From NCBI GenBank assembly GCA_030620095.1, contig JAUTXW010005217.1, forward strand, positions 1,178,001-1,242,000: a DNA stretch of 64,000 nt. The letters are read 5' to 3'. This document shows positions 10,752-21,300 of this stretch, one piece after another (the first letter of the stretch is position 1; the number at the start of each line of letters is the position of its first letter). The position numbers and the translations under genes were made by a program. The DNA is from Kuschelorhynchus macadamiae (Eukaryota; Arthropoda; Insecta; Coleoptera; Curculionidae). Under the pieces are notes generated by a model. It saw only the letters and a list, made by a program, of their open reading frames with translations. It ran no database searches and had not been told where the DNA came from.

Positions 10752-12547
10752 ATGTTGATTACAGAGCCTTCATTAGCTCCTCCGAATATAACATTCTACA
10801 GAATGTAAAGGCTTTTTGGTCCTATCTAAAATCAAAAAAATCCATCACAGGTTTTCCCAATCAAATGTCTTACAACAATAACACTTCTACTAACCCTAAA
10901 GAAATAGTGAACTTTTTTGCTGCATTCTTTCAATCTGCATATAATTTGAACAGAAAGTCAAGGTATAACACAAATTTATTACCTAGCACTAGTATTAATC
11001 TGCGTAACATATCAATTAATGCAGACATAGTTTTTAATAAGCTGGTCGAATTGAAAATCAATAAGGGGGCCGGCCCAGATAAAATCCCTCCAATCTTCTT
11101 CAAAAATTGTAGTCCAACCCTTTCCATGCCATTAGCGCTAATATTCAACGCATCACTTTGTTCGGGTAGTTTTCCAAGGAGATGGAGGTCGGCCATCATC
11201 ACAGCTCTTTTCAAGGGCGGTGACAGGTCTGAAATCTCAAATTATCGACCAATCTCTGGACTGTGCTGTATGGCAAAAGTCCTGGAATCAATAGTGACAG
11301 ATGAAATCTTCTGTGCTTTTCAACAAATTATATCACCGCATCAACATGGATTTTTCCGTTCTAGGTCGTGTCAGACAAATCTGTCAGTTTACTCCAATTT
11401 TCTGAGTTCTTCTCTTGACGAATCAGTTCAGGTCGACTCAATCTATTTTGATTTTCGTAAGGCATTTGATAGTGTAGATCATTCTATTTTGCTGAAGAAG
11501 CTAGAGCACTATGGTGTGGGTGATCCTCTACTCTCTTGGATTGGTAGCTATCTCAGTCAACGGACTCAATTTGTGAAATTCAACAACTGTCTATCGAGCG
11601 AAATCCACGCATACTCGGGTGTTCCTCAGGGGTCTCATCTTGGGCCGGTACTGTTTTTGGTGTTTATCAACGACCTTTCCTCAATCTTCAAGCATTGCAG
11701 GTACCTTCTATATGCCGATGATCTTAAAATTTTCCAGAGAGTTGTGTGCATGGACGATTGCAGCCTTGTTCAGGAAGAGATTAATGGCTTATTTGCCTGG
11801 TGTTCAGAAAACGGAATGTCCTTGAATAGTTCTAAATGTAAAGTGATCTCATTTTCCCGTAAGAAACAACTCCTTCACTATGGATATTCCATTGACAGCA
11901 CCATCCTTCCTCGGGTAGGCCTGATTAATGACCTTGGCGTTCTTTTTGACAGTGAGTTACGCTTCATCAACCATATCGACAATGTCATAGCTAAAGCAAA
12001 TAAAATGACAGGTTTCATCATGAGGCAGTGTTGGGAGTTCCGGAATATTGAGACACTGAAATCAATCTATCTCTCACTTGCGAGGAGCCATTTGGATTAC
12101 TGCAGTGTGGTATGGTCACCCTTCTATAAAGTCCACATTAAGAGAATTGAGCGGGTCCAGTCTAAGTTTGCAAATTTTCTTTTGTACAAGTTGAATATCG
12201 ACAAAACAGTGCTAACTTATAATCAACGCATAAACATGCTGGGGCTCGATAGTTTAGAGGTTCGTAGGATAATGCACTCATTGTCTTTTGGACATAAGAT
12301 CATCAATAGTCACACAGATTGTGCAGACTTGTTGACGCTAATCAACTTTAGGGTTCCAATGCGAGCAACCAGGCAATTGGAAATGTTCCAGCTGCGGCAA
12401 GGTCGTACAGACCTGGGCAAATGCAGTTGTATCAACCGAATGATGGAGTTTTTTAATCGGTTCATTCCTTCAAACTTTGACATTGATTGTTCTCCATTAT
12501 GTTTCAAGAACAAGATTAGGCTAATATTCAAAGATTATGATGTGTAA
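10752..12547 (+). CDS. element C ORF2 fragment: linker, reverse transcriptase, C-terminal region
   Basis: Open from the truncation point to TAA at 12545-12547; the first ATG is at 10865, giving 560 residues. It shows a linker VNFFAAFFQSAYN, fingers ALFKGGDRSEISNYRP, motif A IYFDFRKAFDSVDHS, motif B SGVPQGSHLGPVLF, motif C LLYADDLKIF and the C-terminal WSPFYKVHIKRIERVQ region. No stop or frameshift is visible, so this is a young copy. It lacks the endonuclease, so it is not autonomous. It has the same family signature as element B. Confidence 0.88.
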
Positions 12548-12770
12548 CCAAATTTTATTTTTAGACTCGCTTTTCATGTATTTGTACCATGTTTTGTTAT
12601 GTCAATTTAGTCTATTAGCATTGTTTCATATTGTTATTGTTATTTGACTGTATTTGTATCTTTCATTAGTGATGTAATTTTTTTTTTTTTTTTTTTTTTA
12701 ATTTATATTGTTTCTCTTTGAATGTGCTATTTGGGCAAAGTCCTGTTATGTACTTATTGAATTGAATAAA
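10752..12770 (+). mobile_element. non-LTR retrotransposon C, 5'-truncated, inserted in element E
   Basis: The element starts inside the ORF2 linker (YRAFISSSEYN) and ends after the family 3' block GGGCAAAGTCCTGTTATGT with a GAATTGAATAAATTATT end near 12770. A 20-base T-run sits at about 12679-12699. Both flanks belong to the C-terminal codons of element E. A short AAATTAT motif occurs at both edges and is a candidate target duplication, but it is weak in such AT-rich sequence. Confidence 0.8.
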
Positions 12771-12884
12771 TTATTATACTTAATACCTCCTGATATAAAG
12801 TTGGCACATAACTTAAAGTTGTTCAACAAGAAAAGTAAGGCTTATATTCATTCGAATTTGGATCTCTTTTCTCCTTTACTATAG
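12771..12884 (+). pseudogene. last codons of element E ORF2
   Basis: Immediately after the tail of element C an open frame reads PPDIKLAHNLKLFNKKSKAY and ends with TAG at 12882-12884. It is in register with the E frame that was cut at about 10745 (APKFYNNEIIN). This C-terminal pattern (folded LYN/KFYN then conserved Leu/Lys) is usual for CR1-like ORF2 ends. It shows that C jumped into E. Confidence 0.7.
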
Positions 12885-13583
12885 CGATCAGCCCTAATCA
12901 TGTTGTGCTCGCTTTCGTTGTTGGTGTGTTTCAGGGTGATCTTTGATGACTGGTGTTTAGCATAATTTAACACTTAATATTTAAAAAAATTTTCTTCAAA
13001 TTATGCTGATTCTACAACAACCTTTTTTGTGGCAATATGTTTCCTCTATTGGGTTTTATAGGCTTAGTTATACTTGGTTGATTGATCATTATCATGGGAT
13101 TTTTTTGATTTTCTTAAATGTTTATTCTTTTAAAACTTCATATTATTTATAGTCAACACATGGAGTACATACAGATGTCATTTGTACATCTAGGTACTGT
13201 CTCAAAATAACAATCATAAAATTATCTGAATTATTGTAGAATTGTATTTATACTATGAAATGTATATGTATTTTGAAATAAATAAATAACATTATATTGT
13301 AATAGTCTAAATAGTGTTAGTTCTATTATTGACATTTTATTATTTTATTTATTGACGTGTAAAAGCACTTACTGCCAAGAAATATCATCTATCTATCTAT
13401 CATTTAAAATAAAATGCTAGTTAGATTAACATCTTGAAAAAATTTACAAATTTTTATATTTTTCTGATATAAAAGACCTGATTAGTAGTCATACAATTTG
13501 ATTTTTTGAAAAATAAGAAAGTTATGGCAGACTAAAATGTAGGATAAATTAAAATGATCATGTTGAACACAAATATTTCTTAC
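12885..13583. other. intronic AT-rich sequence, no gene seen
   Basis: Includes the probable 3' UTR remnant of element E and plain AT-rich sequence, with a short (ATCT)n stretch at about 13388-13402. I searched the minus strand here for the next exon of the F-box gene and found none. Confidence 0.5.
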
Positions 13584-13763
13584 CTGGGGGTTTGTCGCAA
13601 AAGTAATTCTTGAAATCCTTCGGTAATTTATTCAATTCGTTCACGTGCCTACGGCATACAAATCTCTGAGGCGACAGGTTAAAATCGATGTAATCGTCCA
13701 CAGGCATATCGACCGAATCGTTTTCGGAATCAGATCCCTCATCTTGGTTGGTACTGAGACGAT
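13584..13763 (-). CDS. F-box gene exon 7
   Basis: 180 bases between acceptor TTGCGTAG and donor GTAAGA. It enters in phase 1 (completing an Asp codon with exon 6) and codes for an acidic stretch (DEGSDSENDSVD) then RFVCRRHVNELNKLPKDF. It leaves in phase 1, so a further exon must follow to the left. Confidence 0.8.
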
Positions 13764-16700
13764 CTACGCAATAAAAAAAAATATAGATCCAGGAGAATAT
13801 GTTGGAAAAATATAAATAAAAGTGTCAATTTACTGTTCTGTATGAAAATCATATCTGCCAAATTAATGTGTTATTTTAATCATTTCTATCTGTGTAACAT
13901 GTCTGTATCACATACCAAAATCTATAGAACATCAACAACAGGTTGTGCTTGACTGCAAAGCAGGTATAAGGAATTACCTGTGAGATATATAAGTTGTTAT
14001 AGCATGCCGGGGTGCGATGTTCTCAAGTCTACGGTTTCCCTGTTTTTAGGAAACTGGTGCACAATCTGGCAAAATTGTGGAGCGAGAAGAAACCGAAAAA
14101 ATAGATTTTGAAAGTGTTATAGATCTATTTGTCGCAGAAGGCAAGGAAGGTGAAATTTTAGGTTTAGGACTAAGTATATTTTAGGGACAAATTTAATTTT
14201 TTAATTAATTTAACAGAAAATAAACAACATGTTTATCGAAGTTGCTCAATTGAAGAGTAATCTTAATCAGTTGATTAATCAGGATTCAGCAGCGCAAGTT
14301 ATAGTTACTGATAGAAGCCCGGGAGATATGTCTGTCACAGATCAGGGTATGCTACTTGAATTTCAAGAAAGAAATGCTAGGGCCAGAAATATTATGATTT
14401 TCAATGTGGCAGAGAGTAAATCTAAGATAACAGAAGAAAGAATTAGCCACGACAAGGCACAATTTTTGGAAGTTTTGGCCAAGCTTGAAATAGCGTCAAA
14501 TCCAGATTTTAGAACAGTGAGAATTGGAAGGGACAGTACTAAGCCCAGACCCATAAAGGTAATATTTGATAGGGCGAGCACAGCAACTGAGTGCCTCAGA
14601 AGAAAGAATAGACTTAAATCTACTGATATCAGTATGAAAGCTGACCTAACTGAAATGCAACGGAAGTATATTAAAGAGCTTTATAAGCAGTTGAATGAGA
14701 GGACTAATGGTGAGGAAAATCTTTTAATACGATATAGAAACGGTACCCCATATTTATCGAAGATTTCCGACCGTGGTGCTGATGATGCTTCCAGAGATAA
14801 ACCAAAAAACGATCAAGTACAGGGGAACGATGTGTAAATAACTTGGCACTGTACTATCAGAATGTTCGTGGGTTGCAAACGAAACCAAAGGAAGTATTTC
14901 TGGCAACTTCTGCATTGGAATATGATGTTATTTTGATGACTGAAACCTGGCTTACCCCAGGTATCATCAACAATAAAGTGTTCTGTGAATCCTATAATGT
15001 TTATCGTAGAGATAGGGATATTGTTTCGAGCGATAAAAAACGTGGAGGTGGGGTCCTCATAGCTGTAAGTAGCGCTTTTGACTCGTGTGTTGTACCTTTA
15101 GAAAATTCAGTTGTTAAGCAGCTTTTCGTTAAAGTCAGGATTAATCATATAAAATTTATATTTGGCTGTGTGTATTTGCCTCCTCGTTCAAATTTGGAGC
15201 TTTACAGTAATCATGTTCAGGCAGTTAAGGATGTGATAATAGAATATAGTAAAGACCATAAGATTATAGTAATGGGTGATTATAACCTCCCAGATCTAAT
15301 CTGGGACTGTGATAACTTGACTGTTAAGAATATAAGTAATGATATTGAAATATTACTCTGCGATGAAATGTCATATTTAGGTTTAAGTCAGTATAACTGT
15401 GTACATAATGCTAGTGACTCCATATTGGACCTGTGTTTTTCCAACCATTACTTGTCTGTCTCTAGTTGTGATCCACTATTACCAAAAGATAATTATCATC
15501 CTCCTCTAGAGGCTCTTCTGTCAATTGAATCCCAATCTGTTAAATGCAAGGCTGAATATAATTACAATTTCAATAAAGTCAACTATGGTGCTATGAATAA
15601 TTATCAATCAATATATCATGCTGTGGACTTGTTTGTGCCAAAGTATATGATAAAAAAGTCAAATTTCCCTGTTTGGTTCAGTTCTGAATTAAAAAGAAAG
15701 GTAATTGCTAAAAAGGTAGCCCATAAGAAATATAAGGCAATAAATGGTCAGCATAATTACACAGAATTCAATAACCTAAGAAATGAGTGTAATAGAATGA
15801 CTGGTGAGTGTTATAGTCGGTAAGTCTCTAATGTGGAGGAGCAAATGGGAGCAAATACTAGCGAGTTTTGGAAGTTTGTTAAGTCAAGATCACAAAGGGG
15901 CAATGATGTCCAAGAATCCAGGTTTTTGGGGGACCAATGGGTTGAAGGGGGGCAGGAAGTCGCCAATCTCTTTGCTAGACAGTTCAGTTCTGTTTATCAG
16001 AGTTTTAAGGGTGAAATGGCTTACAATACTGATCAGAATCGAGTCATAAGTAGTTTTCACGCTAATGTAAATAGAATTGAAATCAAGTTCGAAAGTCTAC
16101 TTCAGTGTTTACTGTCTCTAAATGTGAAAAAGAGTGCTGGTCCTGATATGCTGCCGAATGTTATGCTGAGGGAGTGTGCTGTGTCTCTTTGTGAGCCTCT
16201 GTTGTTTATTTTTAATAGGTCACTATCTTGTGGTGCTTTTCCAAACAAATGGAAGCACTCCTATATCTCCCCTATATTTAAGGCTGGGAACAGCAGTGAT
16301 GTCAAGAACTACAGACCTGTCTGTATACAGTCTGCAATCCCCAAGGTTATGGAAAAATTGGTTTTACCCTCCTTCGGTGCTTTCAAAAATTATATTGTGG
16401 AGGAACAACATGGTTTTGAGGGTGGCCGTTCTACCGAAACCAACCTTTTCCTGTATACTAATTATATCAGTGCAGCTATGGATGCTGGCCAGGAGGTACA
16501 TGCAATATATACAGATTTCACCAAGGCGTTTGACCTCATGGATCAAAGGATTCTGCTTGACAAGCTATGTTCTCTTGGAGTGGGGGAGCCTTTTCACTCC
16601 TGGTTGTCTTTGTATTTGCGGGGCAGAACTTTGCAGGTTAGATTGGTGGGATTTCTTTCACCTATGTTTAATGTTGTCTCTGGAGTGCCTCAGGAGAGTC

Positions 16701-18287
16701 ACCTGGGTCCTACACTGTTTCAACTACTGGTGAATGATATAGGAGAAAAACTTGTCTCAAAGTACCTTTTGTTTGCAGACGATTTAAAGATTTTTAGGGC
16801 GGTGCAATCGAGCGAGGACTGTGAGCTGCTTCAACGGGATTTGGATACTCTGGCTTATTGGTGTCAAGAGAATAATTTGGCACTGAATGTGGCAAAGTGT
16901 ATTTATATTGTCTTTGGTCGCAATAGGGATGGTGGGGAATATGGGTACAATATAGGGGGAAATGAACTCCAGAGAGTGAATGTAGTGAAGGATTTGGGAG
17001 TGTTGCTGGACAGCAAGCTTCGTTATACGGACCACTATGAAGCAATTATTAATAAAAGCAACCGTGTGTTGGGTATGATGATAAGATTGTCTAATGATTT
17101 TAATAATTTGCCTAGCTTGGTTGCATTGTTTGTGTGTTATGTGTGATCTGTGTTAGAGTATTGCTGTTTGATTTGGAGTCCTTACTTTGAGGTGCACCGT
17201 GGACGTCTAGAGGCAATACAGCTTAAGTTTGTGAGGTACCTACGATACAGAATGGCGCGAGCAGGTTCACAGCTAACCCTGAAGGAGGTAAGAGGGTATC
17301 AAGGTTTGACCACGCTGGAAAGTCGCAGACAGTATTTCGAGGTCTTGTTCTTTTATAAAGTAATAAATAACATAATAACATTATCCAGTATACTGAATAG
17401 CTTTTATTTTTATATTCCACCCAGAAATTTTAGAAGATCACCCCTCTTGTCTGCTACGCATTGTAATACTAGGCATGGTCAGAACATGCCCCTAAATAGA
17501 GTCATTACTAGTGTGAATATGTTTCCTAACTTGAGTTTTTTCAATGTGTCAATACATGCTTTCAAAAAAGAGTTGAAAAGTCTGATCTTGTGATGTTGTA
17601 TAGTCCGTATTTTATAATAATTAACTAATTTTTTATTGTCAATATTTATTCCAAAATGTAAATTATAAAAATAGTGTATCCGTTTGAATAAATAAATAAA
17701 TAAATATTTATGACTATTTTATTAAAGGTATCTTTTATATTTAGATAATTTACAAATTGGATGCTTGCCCTAGGCTCCATATAACCTTGGTGGATAATCC
17801 AATATAACATTAGTAGCAATTTTTTTTTGTATTTGTTGATTAGTGATATTATTCCTTAAAATTTAATATTTAGTAAAATAGTAACTTTGATGTATATAAA
17901 ATACGAGCAGTAACATTCGATGCAAAAACTCTTAGTTATCAATATAGATAAAACTAGGTAATAAAAGATAAAGCTTCGTAAAATGCAACCTATGTTGAAT
18001 ACCATAATTATCATTTAACAATGTTAAATAATATTCAACTAACACTGCATTATTTCACAGTTTATCAGTTTGCTGCATTCCAAATAGTGAAGCCATAAAA
18101 TTTACAAATATAATTTAGTTTAGTGGAAATACTAAAACCAGATATAATATTTCTCCAAATACAATGGGGAATTATATTAATATAAAACATTTGAAAAATG
18201 TTTATTTTTATCTCACTTATTCCTAAATACAATATTTGATATCATTTTGCAGCCCAGCTTCTTCCTTCAATTCAATAAAAAAAAAGA

Positions 18288-18365
<78 letters not shown>

Positions 18366-21300
18366 GGTGTTTCCTAATTGAGTGTCAATATTTAAAGAGG
18401 TGATTTTTGGGTTCATTTTAAGAAGAAAACTTCATATAAACATATGTCCTAAACGGTGTAAATTTTGAGATACAGGGTGTTAAACTTTCAATAATTTCAT
18501 AATTTTTCGATAATATCTCGAATACCACTCTAGATATTGTAATGAAATTTGGTATAGAGGTACTATACATCTAGTGGAATTTTTTGATGTAGAACATTTT
18601 TTTAATTTCCACCAGTGACGTCCGTACGGAATCCGACCTGCATATTTTCCCAGACATTGATGGTACGCCACTGATTTTTTTTTAAATAAAAATTATTTTT
18701 GAAATTCCCATTCATTTTTGAGCAAGTTTGATCCCTTGGTAATTTTGTGTTGGACACACGGTTTTCGTTTTAAAAAATAAAAACCGTTTCTCTGCATGGT
18801 CCAAACAATCCTGGACATAAGACGGATATCACCATGCATGCAGAGGAATATTATTGTATTAAACTCGAGAAATCAAATCTTGTCGAAAATAAATATTAAA
18901 AGTTTTCAAAAACAAACAAATGAATCAATAAAAATGCTTTATTTTAGAAAAATCAGTGGCGTGAAAGTAATTACTATGTCCATTTTTATAAAAATCAGAA
19001 ATCGCTTTATCTTAGTGAGAGATATTTGTAGATAATAGTATGTAGTCTTCAGCCACCAATCTAGGACCACCATGTCAATGTTTTTCAGAAGTCTGTTCCT
19101 TCATAAATACTTTTTATACATTTTATTAAAATAATATGACATTCTTCAACAATAACAAGTTATTTACAAAACTATACTAATACAACTAGGTACATAATTA
19201 ATAATTTCAACATAAATAATTAGGTTTTAACAAAGTGACAGCACACTTTGTGAAACAAAATAGAAGAAAAAAATTATCTGGGAGGAAAAAAGGTCCCATT
19301 AGGTGATTTTTGATAATGCCAGCCCAAACATTTACAGAGAATTGCTCTTGATGATGATGTTCTACAATGTCATGGGGGTTCTCGTTGGCCCAGATATGAT
19401 TATTGTGGAAGTTTGTGATAGCGTTCCTGCAGAAGTTCGCTTCATCTGTTTTCGCGATCAAATAAGGGATTACGCGCAAGTAATAGGATCCATCATCTTT
19501 GTGAAAGTTATCTATACTGATAAATTGGAATATTTTGGACTGCTTTTTACGTTTTCTAAAATACAAGTAGAGAAGGTTTTGGAGAATATTCCAATTCATC
19601 AGTATAGAGATATTATTTAGCATCAAGATGGCAAACGGCGACTTATTTTCATAATAACCCATATAATTTGTGGATAGGGAGACACAGACTCATTCACTGG
19701 CCAGCAATCACCCTGATCTTACCCCACTAGATAATTTCTTGTGGAGGTATTTGAAGGACAAAGTTTACTTCAATAAGACACATAATTTGGCAGAATTATA
19801 GCAGAAAATTGAACAAGAAAGTAAATTGTATCATAATGAAGATTCCTGAATATTTAACTACTTTGTTCAAATATTTATTACTATTTCTAACTGTTAAAAT
19901 TCAAACAATTCTTAATATATTATTTCAGTTCATTTGTTTTGTTATCCGTCAACATTCATGGCTAAGCAAGATCCAATAAACTCAAACTCAAAATACTTTC
20001 ATTATCGAGAAAATGTGATTTCCATTGACAAAGCATACTACAAAATAATATAAAGTCTAATAGTATACAAAAAAATCTTAAAACATTAAACAAGCTAAAC
20101 AATATAAAATACAAACATAGTAAATACAAGTATGTGCAAAACAGTACAGCTGAAAAAAGAACATAAGATAGATAACATATACAAGCAGACAGATTAGGCA
20201 ATAGGGTCGGCATAAAATTCGGCAAGTTTATAGTAGGCTTTGCCTAACAATACTTTTTTAAGACTTTTAAATTGTTTTAATGACCCAGTTGTTCTAAGGC
20301 TACTTGGCAAGTGGTTAAAAAGCTTTCTGCCCTCATAAATCAAAGAATTTTTAGTCAAAGCAGAAGTAGGCACTGGCAAAGGCAAATCCAAAGCTTGTCT
20401 GGTGTTTCGTTGACCTGCAGGACGCTGTATATTTTCTCGGTATTTAAAGATTAGACATGCTGTTTCGAGGATAAATAAAGAGCTAAGAGTTAGGATTTTT
20501 TGTGACAGAAAATGAGGTCTGCAGGATTCTCTTAGACCCACACCAGCAATAAAGCGAACAGCTTTCTTCTGCAGCACAAACAAGACGTTTAACAGATACT
20601 GACTACTAAAACCCCAGAATGCAATCCCATATCTGAGGTGCGATTCAAATAAGGCAAAGTAAACGGTACGCGCCACTGCCATTCCGAGTTCATTTCTTGC
20701 AATTCTGATTGCAAAGCAGCCAAAAGAGAGTTTCTTGCTCAAATTTAAAATGTGATCCTCGAAACGTAAATTTTTATCAACAAAAACCCCCAAAAACCTT
20801 GTCACATGGCTGTCAAGGATTGTAACACTGTTCAACTGCAAGTTCTGCATGTCACACCTAAAACCAACAACATTAGTCTTCGTCAAATTGAAGGAAAGTC
20901 GGTTTGAATCACACCATCTTTTAACCTCCAGCAAGTCTTGAGTTATAATTTTCCTTAGCTGAGCAATCTCTTTATTATGCCAAACAATCGAGGTGTCGTC
21001 CGCAAATAAGGTAAATTTTCCTGATATGTTAACTTTCACAAGATCATTAATATAAATCAAGAACAAGAGAGGACCTAAAACAGACCCTTGCGGAACCCCA
21101 CAATTTATGCTTAATGACGAAGATCGCCTTTCGGAAGTAGTTACAGATTGGCTTCGACCTGAAAGGTATGAAGAAAACCACAACAGCGCGAAGCCCCTAA
21201 AACCATACAACTCGAGCTTAGACAGCAATATTCTGTGATCGACACAATCAAAAGCTTTTGAGAGATCACAGAAAACCGCTGCCACCGCCTCTCCATTCGC

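Larger units (their letters stand above)
6650..12884 (+). mobile_element. non-LTR retrotransposon E, split by a mariner and by element C
   Basis: ORF2 of one element can be followed in order across two insertions. Its endonuclease is at about 6720-7792 and its linker and RT at 9108-10750. The last 30-odd codons are at 12771-12884, ending in TAG. The mariner occupies 7793-9107 and element C about 10752-12770. E is older than both. Its 5' limit near 6650 is uncertain and no ORF1 is recognised. It is a CR1-like element by motif style. Confidence 0.8.
14005..17707 (+). mobile_element. non-LTR retrotransposon D, near full length, in intron 6 of the F-box gene
   Basis: Carries ORF1 (14229-14837), ORF2 (14843-17593 with two in-frame stops) and a short 3' UTR with GTATCCGTTTG followed by an (AAAT)n tail ending about 17707. 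The 5' end is not defined; 14005 is only where recognisable GC-richer sequence begins. Orientation is opposite to the host gene, as is usual for tolerated intronic insertions. No clear target duplication found. Confidence 0.75.
18362..19862. mobile_element. mariner-like relic with internally inverted halves
   Basis: Starts at CACAGGGTGTTTCC and a second CAGGGTGTTAAAC at about 18474, end-like motifs of long-TIR mariners. The sequence TACGCCACTGATTTTT at about 18664 recurs inverted near 18947-18962. Transposase remains occur on both strands: the first catalytic Asp region on minus (19207-19490) and the third on plus (about 19660-19862). So part of the element has been inverted. Limits are approximate. 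Confidence 0.55.

Noticed and set aside
18788..19035. 79-codon plus-strand open frame between the mariner end motifs
   Set aside because: No domain, lies in non-coding parts of the mariner relic flanked by inverted repeats.
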